From the IMG/VR virus record IMGVR_UViG_3300047359_000671, positions 1 through 64,000 of that record: 64,000 nt of DNA. The stretch is one strand, 5' to 3'. Origin of the DNA: a virus. Below are positions 46,401 through 54,252 of the stretch, in pieces; the stretch's first letter is position 1; the number at the start of each line of letters is the position of its first letter. Below the pieces are notes generated by a model, which was not told the origin of the DNA, searched no databases, and worked only from the letters and a program-made list of their open reading frames with translations. Both the position numbers and the translations under genes were made by a program.

Positions 46401-48374
46401 TGACATAATTTCATCGCTTACTTGGTCAACTTGACCTTGAATACCTGTTTGTATTTCAACTGCTTGATTATATTCTTGTTCTATATCATTAATAATTTGT
46501 AGATTACTATCGTCTATTGCAATTCTGGCACCTGAACCTTGTTTAACAAATGCTTCATACATAAACGCATCTGCTGGTTGAACATACAGTTTTGTTAATT
46601 TGTTATTCATAGAAATATTAAAATCAAGTATTTGGTCATTCTTACCAGTGTATTGATAATTGTAAATCTTGTTAACATGATTTTTACTAAAATAATCTAT
46701 AACTTGTTGTTTGTTTTTTGTATACTTGTTAACTTGGTCTAGTTTGTTTTGTACTACTTCTCTATAATCATATGAAAAGAAATACTCAATATCATATGCG
46801 TATGAACCAGCAACAGAGTTCCAGCCATTTTGTTTTGGAATCAAATGTGGTGTAATTTTAAAACATTTTGTAAACTCTGCTTGTTCTTTTATGAGTTCAT
46901 CTTTTACTAAATTAGATTTGATGGTAATGTCTTGTAGAATGTTATATATTCCCATTCCAGGAGAAACTGTTCCTATCTGTTCAGAAGAATTATTACCACT
47001 TGACGAAAACTCAACACGCATATTTCTATTTGTATATTCTGACCCACCTTTCATCATTCCACTTGCAAAAGAATTTTTAAAATCTTCTGACATAGACCAT
47101 GTATACTCATTACATAAGTTCTTCCCTAGCCCAGGTCTTGACTTCTTGTAATTGTTATTTAATTCGGTAAAAAAAGTATCTAGGGTTTCTTGTAATGTAT
47201 CTCCAACTTTAAATGTGAATGGATAAGAACACGTACTTACATCATGGTCATATATCGCTTCGTCTGAGAATATTCTACCAGTTAACGTTGTTGAAGTTCC
47301 TCTTTCATCTGTTGTTGTTGGGACATCACGCAGTTTATCTATTTTGAATGGAAAAACTTTAGTTGCTTTAAGTTTTTCTTGTTTCCCATAAGAATCATAA
47401 CCTATAAAGTTTACTTTCATAAACCATGTAGCAGTACCTATTGATTGGTATCCCATTAAGACTAGAGCGTTCTGTAGATTATCTGTTAAACTTGTTTCTC
47501 CTACCTGCACTATTTCAAACTGCAAAGATGTGGCTGTACCTGCCATTCTGCTATTAGTAGCATTACCTACACCAATAGATTGTACTTGTAATCCATCAAT
47601 ATTAAATTCAGTAGATACACCAGTCTTTGCTATTGTTATTTTATTAATTCCATTACTAGGCCATGCATCACTTGATATTTCTTCAACATTGAATCCTTCA
47701 GAAGCGTGAAACTTTCTTTCCTCTATTATGTCTACACAAAAGAATTCTAATATATATGTGTAGTTAGAAAATCTATCTAATTTATTTTCAAGGAAATTCC
47801 AGTTCTGAGTTATGTCATCTAATGATGTTGCTTTTCTTAATACTTGATGCGTGTCAGTAAGTCCTTCACTAGTTGTCAGTGTTTTTATTTCTTCTAAGTT
47901 GTTTCGAGCCGCAATGTTATCTTCAATAATATCTTCAATTTCTTCTTCTCGTATACTTGCTATCTGGGCTAGTTTTTTGCCTGTATTAAGTACTGCATCA
48001 TTCCAATAATTATCTGCTCCTTTTGTACCACGTACTTTTGCATACGCAGGTATAAACGTATTAGTAAAACTGTCAAGGTCTTCTGGGATAATAACATCAT
48101 TTGGGCCGATGCCCATTGCTTTTGATACTAAAATAATATCGTCATCTCTACTTCCAGATGGAATATCAACTGATTCAACGATACCTGTAATTGTAGTTTT
48201 GCCAGAATTATATAAATCAGTTATTGTTTGCCTTGCCGCAACAACTCCGTGTTCTGGTGAACTAAATCTAATATATGTACCAGCAGTACCGGTCGTACCG
48301 TCGAAAGGTATATCAGAACTCCTAATCATCATAGGATTATTATAAATTTGATTTAGTGGTTGACCCGCCGCCAT
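43497..48374 (-). CDS. Large baseplate hub protein with P5-type lysozyme-like N-terminus
   Basis: A 1625-residue protein. Residues 1-110 (NNPMMIRSS, RFSSPEHGVVAARQTITDLY, DIILVSKAMGIGPNDVI) follow the pattern of the phage P5 structural/lytic domain, a transglycosylase-like fold. Residues about 180-600 are beta-rich virion sequence, and about 620-770 are coiled coil (QVDQVSDEIMSLTDDM, REDQ-rich helices). The rest is acidic and of mixed composition. It lies between gp5 and gp53, where a gp27-like hub partner of gp5 would be expected; that role is inferred from position. Confidence 0.55.
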   Translation of the reverse strand: MAAGQPLNQIYNNPMMIRSSDIPFDGTTGTAGTYIRFSSPEHGVVAARQTITDLYNSGKTTITGIVESVDIPSGSRDDDIILVSKAMGIGPNDVIIPEDLDSFTNTFIPAYAKVRGTKGADNYWNDAVLNTGKKLAQIASIREEEIEDIIEDNIAARNNLEEIKTLTTSEGLTDTHQVLRKATSLDDITQNWNFLENKLDRFSNYTYILEFFCVDIIEERKFHASEGFNVEEISSDAWPSNGINKITIAKTGVSTEFNIDGLQVQSIGVGNATNSRMAGTATSLQFEIVQVGETSLTDNLQNALVLMGYQSIGTATWFMKVNFIGYDSYGKQEKLKATKVFPFKIDKLRDVPTTTDERGTSTTLTGRIFSDEAIYDHDVSTCSYPFTFKVGDTLQETLDTFFTELNNNYKKSRPGLGKNLCNEYTWSMSEDFKNSFASGMMKGGSEYTNRNMRVEFSSSGNNSSEQIGTVSPGMGIYNILQDITIKSNLVKDELIKEQAEFTKCFKITPHLIPKQNGWNSVAGSYAYDIEYFFSYDYREVVQNKLDQVNKYTKNKQQVIDYFSKNHVNKIYNYQYTGKNDQILDFNISMNNKLTKLYVQPADAFMYEAFVKQGSGARIAIDDSNLQIINDIEQEYNQAVEIQTGIQGQVDQVSDEIMSLTDDMTAQWASSQGMTLKEAGDILATKNGDEKLQLFAQGEEAVFTPERKERLTALHEALDKIQAEDESARARERQLLAEVDQVYQDVIATQLSGNTPLDVADRNLVTAGVVRRASSSNPILLVEDIDNDVISKLETSTFNSILATQLNNPVVFNRITKAYADPRKLSVIKSTDIENVEIAREKYYESRIGMSTSMINADMSIKGDPYWIEGYIGRPAKIKEHFGEQGTDTELQILTSLNGINGCIVRSDVTEGTDEFGNPILSQFISSLYTVNNITSQFSGGQFTQNLELSKFTAAEQFEDMNYLIGGEIEEPAKIQTNYTTAFGHYPGRTYLNTAGMVLGGETEEEKSDFNAIEKPVGAGNKGEVTITRTNSTIRTENGVIVENSTTTETETLNVIDADESYTSMNIANMGAKNVFIDASTDGNGNGASAADAKQLAFTLGQLDGLCKVGEVAACSAIQTTYNDIRRIYGDASDAEAQINEQIADGDITMSPEVVSILNDAYGTPLNITGVNQALVDEFDETRESQSKAFVLPTDVSLEDLGFHKDESVQDEIIAPVEYPDWGGVPARLLNEGYVPLMSDPSIEVVNAETSLDTDSKKIVIPEGIYPPSVLAQGRTLYLPEVEAGTYTAKELKARETIQNEINDIMQGSETLDDLTEIQYTRVKQLEQGIITLDEAVTTGFRGDLNKSVKTREYEQRMMDLKVEEAELKEDLDGTYFNWWGRDRDTERLIEIQSEMSAIQHGMESSKVSTVASIDKGTGAKPTIITEAAHTLPLNDSGNVDVEEISVLVQHDPSDNDAQTTWNGHVAGQDDAVIDTHNIILPSQLEDSNLPVSSNQIEQYQQAHKIYEGMMTHTDNVPFVTVTEEDGYQYQIRDFDNIPDITYVDANGLTQTISNPSAHFGFNSSDGADSYPVSMGDYDKLKTDIADLFPDVEVGVPPQTANEKAKAKTSEGLVIEIQPDRFYIKR

Positions 48375-48375
48375 G

Positions 48376-48675
48376 TTACTTCATCCCATCGATATTTGTT
48401 TTGCTAGGTATTTTGATTGTTTTGCCAACTGAGAAATCTCTTATTGGGTCTTTGATAATGTCTGGGTTTCTTTGTGCAAACACCCACCAATACTTTGCAG
48501 TTCCATATAATTCATAACTGCATAAATCAGGACGTTCATCAAAGTTTTGTGGTATGATATAATCTTCGTCATATGGGTCTTTAAATATAAAACGCTTTTT
48601 AAGTATATCTAAAACTTGATTGTTGATAATTGGAGTTTTACTCCAAGGTGATTTAATATCATACATAACCGTCAT
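48376..48675 (-). CDS. 53: Baseplate wedge protein gp53
   Basis: 99 residues, half the T4 length. The pattern WSKTPIINNQVLDILKKR, DERPDLCSYELYGTAKYWWVFAQRNPDIIKDP and the LysM-like ending VGKTIKIPSK is characteristic of gp53, which binds gp25 and gp6 in the wedge. It overlaps the gp48-like gene by 17 bases and ends 2 bases before the large hub protein. Confidence 0.85.
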   Translation of the reverse strand: MTVMYDIKSPWSKTPIINNQVLDILKKRFIFKDPYDEDYIIPQNFDERPDLCSYELYGTAKYWWVFAQRNPDIIKDPIRDFSVGKTIKIPSKTNIDGMK

Positions 48676-49246
48676 TCCTTAATTTGCCTTGCATATAATC
48701 TCTAACACTAAAATTCTCTCTAACATCTTTAGGAGCATATGTAGTTGATAATGATAATACAAATGTGTTCATTACAGGTATTCGTACAATTCCTCCTGTA
48801 GACTTAGAGTTGTATTCTAAGTAGTCAATATCCGAATCTAAGTTCCATGCAAAATCTCTTATCATACATGGTACTGCTGTATATAATCCATGTGCATAAA
48901 AACGCAACACAGGAGGTGGGAGTCCAGGACTACTATCTTGACCGAAATTCATTTTCATAGCACTTCTAACCCACAATCCTGCCTTTACTATATACTCTGC
49001 TTGTTCTTCACTTCGTACTACCATAGGCGCAGTAATGTTAATTTCAACGTTTTGTCCACTTTCAAATGCACGTTGTTGAAAGTTATTATGAGTAAGTGCA
49101 TATTCTGAATAGTTTGCACCTTGCATCGATGATACAGTAGGAGTGTACGGAAAGTTTAGTATATTATCTTTCAGACCAGCCAAAGAAAGTCTGCCACTTG
49201 GGTCCCAGAGTCTAACTGGTTGTTTAGTTTCATATGGATTTGCCAT
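48659..49246 (-). CDS. 48: Baseplate tail-tube cap protein, gp48-like
   Basis: A 195-residue protein beginning MANPYETKQPVRLWDPSGRLS, then LKDNILNFPYTPTV. This start is typical of gp48-type tube-cap proteins of marine T4-like phages; T4 gp48 is longer (364). The PPVLRFYAHGLYTAVPCMIRDFAWNLD segment fits the tube-like fold, and gp54 is the other possibility. It is first behind the late promoter at 49271-49280. The protein would sit on the hub and start tail-tube growth. Confidence 0.7.
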   Translation of the reverse strand: MANPYETKQPVRLWDPSGRLSLAGLKDNILNFPYTPTVSSMQGANYSEYALTHNNFQQRAFESGQNVEINITAPMVVRSEEQAEYIVKAGLWVRSAMKMNFGQDSSPGLPPPVLRFYAHGLYTAVPCMIRDFAWNLDSDIDYLEYNSKSTGGIVRIPVMNTFVLSLSTTYAPKDVRENFSVRDYMQGKLRNDGYV

Positions 49247-49270
49247 GAATCTCTCCTAGTAAATTATAAC

Positions 49271-49280
49271 AGTATTTATC
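49271..49280 (-). promoter_or_regulatory. Late promoter of the hub/wedge block
   Basis: Minus strand GATAAATACT, 25 bases before the gp48-like start. A divergent copy lies on the plus strand at 49306-49315. Confidence 0.65.
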
Positions 49281-49305
49281 GCCACATTAACTACGAACTT
49301 TTTAA

Positions 49306-49315
49306 GATAAATACT
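49306..49315 (+). promoter_or_regulatory. Late promoter upstream of gp55
   Basis: Plus-strand GATAAATACT, about 70 bases before the gp55 ATG and ahead of the early-type promoter, so the sigma gene may be read in both phases. Confidence 0.55.
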
Positions 49316-49331
49316 ATAAAGAAGAAAGGAC

Positions 49332-49360
49332 TTGACATTGAGTTTTAAATAGTGTAATAT
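49332..49360 (+). promoter_or_regulatory. Sigma70-type promoter of the gp55-gp47-gp46 operon
   Basis: TTGACA (49332-49337), spacer 17, TAATAT (49355-49360), then CAGGAG and the ATG at 49386. Confidence 0.7.
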
Positions 49361-49385
49361 AGTACTAATTCAGGAGAAATAAACT

Positions 49386-50255
49386 ATGGCAAGAAGACAA
49401 AACTATCTTAATAATAAAGATATGTTAAAACAAATTCACATTTCAAAGGCAAACTATTCATGGTTTGTTGACCGAGAGATGCATCATCAACATGATATTA
49501 TCTTGTATAGTACAGACGAAATTTCAGAATCCGTCGAACAAGCAAGACAAAATCGTGCAGACAGATTGCAGAAACTGGCTTGGGATGCGAATGAAGATAA
49601 AAAGAAGAAACAAGTAGATTTTTTAGTAGACCCTACTTCTTTCTCAGAAGAACAAATAGTATTCAGAGTTATGACTTTCGAACATATTCCAGATGAGCCT
49701 GGAAGAAAGCAGAACCCAAAAACTATTGCAGACACTAAAGTTAAACTAAATTTCCCACCATTCAAACACTACACTTATGTAGATGGCGTTATTAAAGAAG
49801 TGGGATATTCGCATCACAACAGCGATAAAGAATTTGATTTAAGAACAGGTAAAATTACAGCGACATTGGCAAACATGTACATCAAACTAGTAGAACGTTA
49901 TTCACAACGTGCTAACTGGCGTGGTTACACATACATTGATGAAATGCGTGGACAAGCATTGTTACAATTGACACAGATTGGTCTTCAATTTAATGAAGAT
50001 AAATCAGATAACCCATTTGCATATTACACAGCCGCAGTAAACAATTCATTTACACGTGTTCTAAACATTGAAAAGAAAAATCAAGGTATCAGGGACGACT
50101 TGCTAGAAAAAGCAGGTCAGGCACCGAGTTGGACTAGACAATTAGAACATGAGATGAAATCACAAGAACGTTGGCAAAAAGTCATTAAGGCTAAGATTAC
50201 CGATGATGTGATACCTACTGAAACAATCAAAGAGATTTACGCTGATAATGACTAA
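49386..50255 (+). CDS. 55: Late transcription sigma factor gp55
   Basis: A 289-residue protein. The central segment RANWRGYTYIDEMRGQALLQL (about 175-195) followed by FNEDKSDNPFAYYTAAVNNSFTRVLNIEKK is the sigma region 2-type core of T4 gp55, with the conserved NPFAYxT. T4 gp55 has 185 residues; the N-terminal extension of about 100 residues is specific to this type. It lets the host RNA polymerase read TATAAATA-type late promoters, of which this window has several. The stop overlaps the gp47 start by 8 bases. Confidence 0.88.
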   Translation: MARRQNYLNNKDMLKQIHISKANYSWFVDREMHHQHDIILYSTDEISESVEQARQNRADRLQKLAWDANEDKKKKQVDFLVDPTSFSEEQIVFRVMTFEHIPDEPGRKQNPKTIADTKVKLNFPPFKHYTYVDGVIKEVGYSHHNSDKEFDLRTGKITATLANMYIKLVERYSQRANWRGYTYIDEMRGQALLQLTQIGLQFNEDKSDNPFAYYTAAVNNSFTRVLNIEKKNQGIRDDLLEKAGQAPSWTRQLEHEMKSQERWQKVIKAKITDDVIPTETIKEIYADND

Positions 50256-51267
50256 TAATTTATTTAAAAGAGCGGCCTGTTTTACCGACATTCATTATGG
50301 AATGAGGAACAACGCAAAGCAACACAATGAAGATTGTGATGGGTTTGTAGAATGGTTTATCGATGAAGCAAAGAAGAAAGACTGTGATACATGTATCTTT
50401 CTTGGTGATTGGCATCACAATCGTGCTAGTCTTAATATTTCTACAATGAAATATAGTTTAGACGGTTTACGAAAACTAAGTGCCGCGTTTGAGAAAGTTT
50501 ATGTTATCTTAGGTAACCACGATTTATTTTACCGTGAAAGCCGTGATGTAAACTCTGTAGAATTTGTCGAAGAACTAGAGAACGTTGTTCTAGTCAGAGA
50601 CAAACTAGTTGAAGGTGACGTAGCCATTGTAAGTTGGTTAGTTGGCGAAGAATGGAAGAAAGTACCAAAGATTAAAACAAAATATATGTTTGGTCACTTC
50701 GAACTTCCTGCGTTCAAACTAAACGCAATGGTAGAAATGCCAGACCACGGTGGTCTTAAAGGCAACATGTTTGCTAACCAAGATTACGTATTCACCGGGC
50801 ATTTTCACAAACGTCAAGTCAGAGACAATGTGATTTATATGGGGAACGCCTTCCCTCATAACTTTTCAGATGCATGGGACGATGACCGAGGATGGATGTT
50901 CCTCGAATGGGACAAAGAACCAGAGTTCTTTGCTTGGCCTAATGCACCGAAATACAAGACTATTACATTGTCCACTTTATTAGATGAACCAGAGAAGTAT
51001 CTATTGCCTAAAACAAGCGCAAAGATTTCTTTAGACATCGATATCTCTTATGAAGAAGCAAACTTTATTAAAGATACTTTCGTAGAAACATACGACCTAC
51101 GTGATGTGACACTTGTACCTGTAAAAAATACAGAACACGAAACTGATACAGGTGTAGATTTACATTTTGAAACAATCGATGAAATTGTTGTATCACAGTT
51201 AGCATCATTAGATGATAATGGTAGTTTTGACCGAAACGTACTAATTGAGATTTATAATAGTCTCTAG
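50248..51267 (+). CDS. 47: Recombination nuclease subunit gp47 (Mre11/SbcD-like)
   Basis: A 339-residue metallophosphoesterase, the length of T4 gp47. All five motifs are visible: FTDIHYG (Asp14/His16), FLGDWHHNR, LGNHD, FGHFELP and GHFHKRQ. With gp46 it forms the nuclease that processes DNA ends for recombination-dependent replication. In T4-like phages 47 and 46 are usually close; here one foreign-looking gene lies between them. Confidence 0.92.
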   Translation: MTNNLFKRAACFTDIHYGMRNNAKQHNEDCDGFVEWFIDEAKKKDCDTCIFLGDWHHNRASLNISTMKYSLDGLRKLSAAFEKVYVILGNHDLFYRESRDVNSVEFVEELENVVLVRDKLVEGDVAIVSWLVGEEWKKVPKIKTKYMFGHFELPAFKLNAMVEMPDHGGLKGNMFANQDYVFTGHFHKRQVRDNVIYMGNAFPHNFSDAWDDDRGWMFLEWDKEPEFFAWPNAPKYKTITLSTLLDEPEKYLLPKTSAKISLDIDISYEEANFIKDTFVETYDLRDVTLVPVKNTEHETDTGVDLHFETIDEIVVSQLASLDDNGSFDRNVLIEIYNSL

Positions 51268-51271
51268 CAAT

Positions 51272-51886
51272 ATGAAAAAAATACTGATTACCGGAAACCG
51301 TAACTATGGACTTTGTCAGGCTATTTGTGACCTTTTTGATACTATGGATGATATGCGTTACGATACTGCTAGTCGTAGTACCAATTTTCATTTAGATAGA
51401 CATGATGAACAAGTTCGACTAGCCCAACATTTTATTGATGGAGATTATAATGTTTTCATCAACTGTTCTGCTATTTGGAAGTTTCATCAAGTTATGATAG
51501 CAGAAGAAGTATATAATAAGTGTAATGATAATAACAAAATTGCACATATTATTAATATTGGTTCAACCGCAGATACAGGTGTAAAAGGCAGAACATGGCG
51601 TTATCCTACAGAAAAGAAAGCATTAAAGGCATATAACAGAGACTTGACGTATATGACTATGGGTGGTTCAAATGTTAAAAGCACATTGATATCATTCGGT
51701 AGTTTGACTACTCCTAGTGTTATGAAAAAGCATCCAGATAGAGAGTTAATGGATGTAGAGTACGCCGCACAACTAATTTTGTGGTTGCTTTCTCAACCAG
51801 AATATGTTAATATAAATGAATTATCGGTAGACCCTATACAGATGGGTCATTTTGCCAGGGAGAGGAATAAGTTTGTTAAAGATTAA
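51272..51886 (+). CDS. Short-chain dehydrogenase-like Rossmann protein
   Basis: 204 residues from the ATG at 51272 (MKKILITGNRNYG), just after the gp47 stop; an ATG at 51245 lies inside gp47. ILITGNRNYGLCQAI is a modified SDR nucleotide-binding turn, FINCSA and HIINIGSTAD fit the third and fourth strands, and YPTEKKAL has the YxxxK-like pattern. It is shorter than usual SDRs (about 250). It sits inside the gp47-gp46 pair and overlaps gp46. The role is unknown. Confidence 0.6.
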   Translation: MKKILITGNRNYGLCQAICDLFDTMDDMRYDTASRSTNFHLDRHDEQVRLAQHFIDGDYNVFINCSAIWKFHQVMIAEEVYNKCNDNNKIAHIINIGSTADTGVKGRTWRYPTEKKALKAYNRDLTYMTMGGSNVKSTLISFGSLTTPSVMKKHPDRELMDVEYAAQLILWLLSQPEYVNINELSVDPIQMGHFARERNKFVKD

Positions 51887-53669
51887 GAATATAACAGTAC
51901 GAAATTTTATGAGTGTCGGTAATGTCACTCAAGCCGTAACATTAGAACAAGATAATCTAACACTTGTGCTAGGTAATAACTTAGATTTAGGTGGAGATGG
52001 TTCTCGTAATGGTACAGGTAAGACTACACTAATTAATGCATTGTCATATGGATTATACGGCAATGCTCTTACTAATATTCGTAAAGATAACTTAATTAAT
52101 AAAACAAATGGCAAAGGAATGCTTGTCACTATTGATTTCGAATACAATGGAAGTCAATACCGAATTGAACGTGGTCGTAGACCTAATGTCTTTAGATTCA
52201 TCAAAGACGGGATTGACTTAAATGATTCACATGATGCCGCTCAAGGCGAAATGCGTCAAACACAAACTGAACTTGTAGATATTATTGGTATCTCACATGC
52301 AATGTTTAAACATGTTGTGGCTCTAAACACATACACAGAACCGTTCTTATCATTACGTGCCGCAGACCAACGTGAATTAATTGAAGAACTTCTTGGTATC
52401 ACTGAACTTTCTAAGAAAGCAGAAAAACTTAAAGAAGCAATCAAAACAACTAAAGACCAAATCAAAGATGAAGAATACAATCTTAAGTCTGTAGAAGATG
52501 CAAACTCTCGTATTCTAAAATCTATTAAAGATATTGAACGCAGACAACGTATCTGGAATGAAAAACATGACACTGAACTTTCTGAACTTGAAACAGGTCT
52601 TGATGCGTTATCGCATGTAGACATTCAAACAGAAATTGCAAATCACCAAGCATTAATTACATACAACGAACAATCTACTAAATTAACCGAAGCAAAACGT
52701 TGGATTACAAGTATCGAAGCAGATGATGAGAAACAAGAAAGTCTAATTTCAAAATTAAAAAATGAAATTAAATTACTTGAAGACCATAAATGTCATGCGT
52801 GTGGACAAGAATTACACGATGGTAAACAAGAAAAAATTCTTACATCTAAGCAAGAAACTATGAGAGAAGCATCAATGCAAATCTTAAGCAACAGTTCTCA
52901 ATTAGCAGAACACTTAGAAGTAGTAAATGAAATTGGTGAACTTGGTGATAAACCTGCAACGTTCTATCAAAATCTTACAGATGCATACGAGCATCAAAAT
53001 TCCGTAAAAAGTTTAGAAGAACAGATAGAAAAGATTAAGAATACAGAAGACCCTTATGCAGAACAAATCGAAGATATGCGTAATGGTCATTTAGAAGAAT
53101 TAGATTACTCACACATGAATACACTGATTTCATTACGTGAACATCAGGAGTTTCTAATCAAACTATTAACGAATAAAGACAGTTTTATTCGTAAAAAGAT
53201 TATTGACCAAAACTTAAACTATCTAAATTCACGTTTAGATTTCTACTTAGAGAAGTTAGGATTACCACATGATGTTAAATTCTTAAGTGACTTAACAGTA
53301 GAAATAACAGAACTTGGTAGAGATTTAGACTTTGATAATTTATCACGTGGTGAACGCAATAGACTTATCTTAGGTTTAAGTTGGAGTTTTAGAGATATAT
53401 TTGAATCATTGTATAGTACAATTAATGTGTTATTTGTAGACGAATTGATTGACAGTGGTTTAGATACTAATGGTGTGGAAGCCGCATTAGCAGTTCTTAA
53501 GAAGATGGTACGTGAAAGAAATCGTAGCATATTCTTAGTTTCACACCGAGAAGAACTACAAGGACGTGTATCAAATGTTCTTAACGTAGTTAAAGAGAAT
53601 GGGTTTACTAACTTCTCACAAGAAGATGAACCAGTTGACCCTGGAATCGAGTTGGACACAATTATTTAA
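51873..53669 (+). CDS. 46: Recombination ATPase gp46 (Rad50/SbcC-like)
   Basis: 598 residues from the TTG at 51873, chosen because GGGAGAGG lies just before it; an upstream TTG at 51852 is weaker. Walker A GRNGTGKTT is near 45-52. The long coiled coil carries the zinc hook CHAC (Cys307/Cys310) at its apex, and near the C-terminus are the ABC signature LSRGERNRL and Walker B NVLFVDELID. This is the ATPase partner of gp47, holding DNA ends for processing. Confidence 0.92.
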   Translation: MLKIKNITVRNFMSVGNVTQAVTLEQDNLTLVLGNNLDLGGDGSRNGTGKTTLINALSYGLYGNALTNIRKDNLINKTNGKGMLVTIDFEYNGSQYRIERGRRPNVFRFIKDGIDLNDSHDAAQGEMRQTQTELVDIIGISHAMFKHVVALNTYTEPFLSLRAADQRELIEELLGITELSKKAEKLKEAIKTTKDQIKDEEYNLKSVEDANSRILKSIKDIERRQRIWNEKHDTELSELETGLDALSHVDIQTEIANHQALITYNEQSTKLTEAKRWITSIEADDEKQESLISKLKNEIKLLEDHKCHACGQELHDGKQEKILTSKQETMREASMQILSNSSQLAEHLEVVNEIGELGDKPATFYQNLTDAYEHQNSVKSLEEQIEKIKNTEDPYAEQIEDMRNGHLEELDYSHMNTLISLREHQEFLIKLLTNKDSFIRKKIIDQNLNYLNSRLDFYLEKLGLPHDVKFLSDLTVEITELGRDLDFDNLSRGERNRLILGLSWSFRDIFESLYSTINVLFVDELIDSGLDTNGVEAALAVLKKMVRERNRSIFLVSHREELQGRVSNVLNVVKENGFTNFSQEDEPVDPGIELDTII

Positions 53670-53684
53670 AGGAGGTGAAAACCA

Positions 53685-53861
53685 ATGAGCATACACGAAC
53701 AAATTGTAGAACAATACGAAGCATACCTAAGCGAACACGAAGCGTGGGAAACAAAGGGTGTAAAGGCTGCGGCCGCTAGAGCAAGAAAGGCTTTAGGTGA
53801 AATTGGAAAACTTACGAAAGAAAGACGTAAAGAAATCCAAGAAAAGAAAAATAATATGTAA
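53685..53861 (+). CDS. Histone H1-like (Hc1-type) small basic protein
   Basis: A 58-residue protein with a very strong AAAGGAGG ribosome-binding site seven bases after gp46. The sequence VKAAAARARKALGEIGKLTK followed by basic residues resembles the chlamydial Hc1-type histone H1-like family found in some marine phages: alternating Ala/Lys/Arg helix, no cysteine. A DNA-binding, nucleoid-compacting role is inferred. Confidence 0.6.
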   Translation: MSIHEQIVEQYEAYLSEHEAWETKGVKAAAARARKALGEIGKLTKERRKEIQEKKNNM

Positions 53862-53879
53862 AAAATGTTCAAAAAGGTG

Positions 53880-53909
53880 TTGACAATTGTAATACTTTTG
53901 TGTTATAAT
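53880..53909 (+). promoter_or_regulatory. Strong sigma70-type promoter of the putative small RNA
   Basis: TTGACA (53880-53885), spacer 18, TATAAT (53904-53909), immediately after the H1-like gene. No ORF with a ribosome-binding site follows before the terminator at 54001. Confidence 0.75.
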
Positions 53910-53915
53910 TAATAC

Positions 53916-54031
53916 ATAATCAAAGACGCTAAGTGTCTCCTCTCAACCTCTCTCAACGAGGCGTCTAAGATTAGTTTCTCAACACAGAGAACAAAAAACT
54001 AAAAGCCCGGTTCTAGTAACTGGGCTTTTTT
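53916..54031 (+). ncRNA. Putative small RNA with three TCTCAAC repeats
   Basis: A roughly 115-nucleotide transcript is predicted from the promoter at 53880-53909 to the terminator at 54002-54031. A stem AGACGC/GCGTCT (53924-53929 with 53961-53966) encloses a pyrimidine-rich loop. The motif TCTCAAC occurs at 53941-53947 and 53951-53957 inside the loop and at 53977-53983 after the stem. The loop segment CTCTCTCAA is exactly complementary to TTGAGAGAG at the ribosome-binding site of the gene at 57000. Base-pairing regulation is an inference; the transcription unit itself is read directly. Confidence 0.6.
54002..54031 (+). terminator. Rho-independent terminator
   Basis: AAAGCCCGGTT and AACTGGGCTTT flank a short loop (CTAGT), with a run of seven T; one mismatch in the stem. 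A textbook terminator, ending the small RNA unit. Confidence 0.85.
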
Positions 54032-54035
54032 TATA

Positions 54036-54045
54036 CATAAATACT
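54036..54045 (+). promoter_or_regulatory. Late-type promoter for the small genes at 54070
   Basis: CATAAATACT immediately after the terminator and 25 bases before the GTG start at 54070, with AAAGGAAA as ribosome-binding site. Confidence 0.5.
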
Positions 54046-54069
54046 ATCAAGCAACGAAAGGAAATCACA

Positions 54070-54252
54070 GTGGCAAATCAACTATCAACAGAACGAATGG
54101 AAGAAATCGAAAGAGTTCGTAAACTAGCAGAAGACTTTAAGAAAAAGGGAGGCAAGATTACTGTCTGTGAAACCGGTGAAGTAACTGACCAAGGTAAGAT
54201 TAGTTACAAATTTAGACGACCTCGACCTAAAGTAAAGAATGAACTTAAGTAA
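54070..54252 (+). CDS. Small basic protein, unknown function
   Basis: 60 residues from a GTG start. The N-terminal half is a charged helix (MEEIERVRKLAEDFKKKGG) and the C-terminus is Arg/Pro/Lys-rich (KFRRPRPKVK). No family is recognised. It overlaps the following membrane-protein gene by 14 bases, so the two are probably translated together. Confidence 0.5.
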   Translation: MANQLSTERMEEIERVRKLAEDFKKKGGKITVCETGEVTDQGKISYKFRRPRPKVKNELK

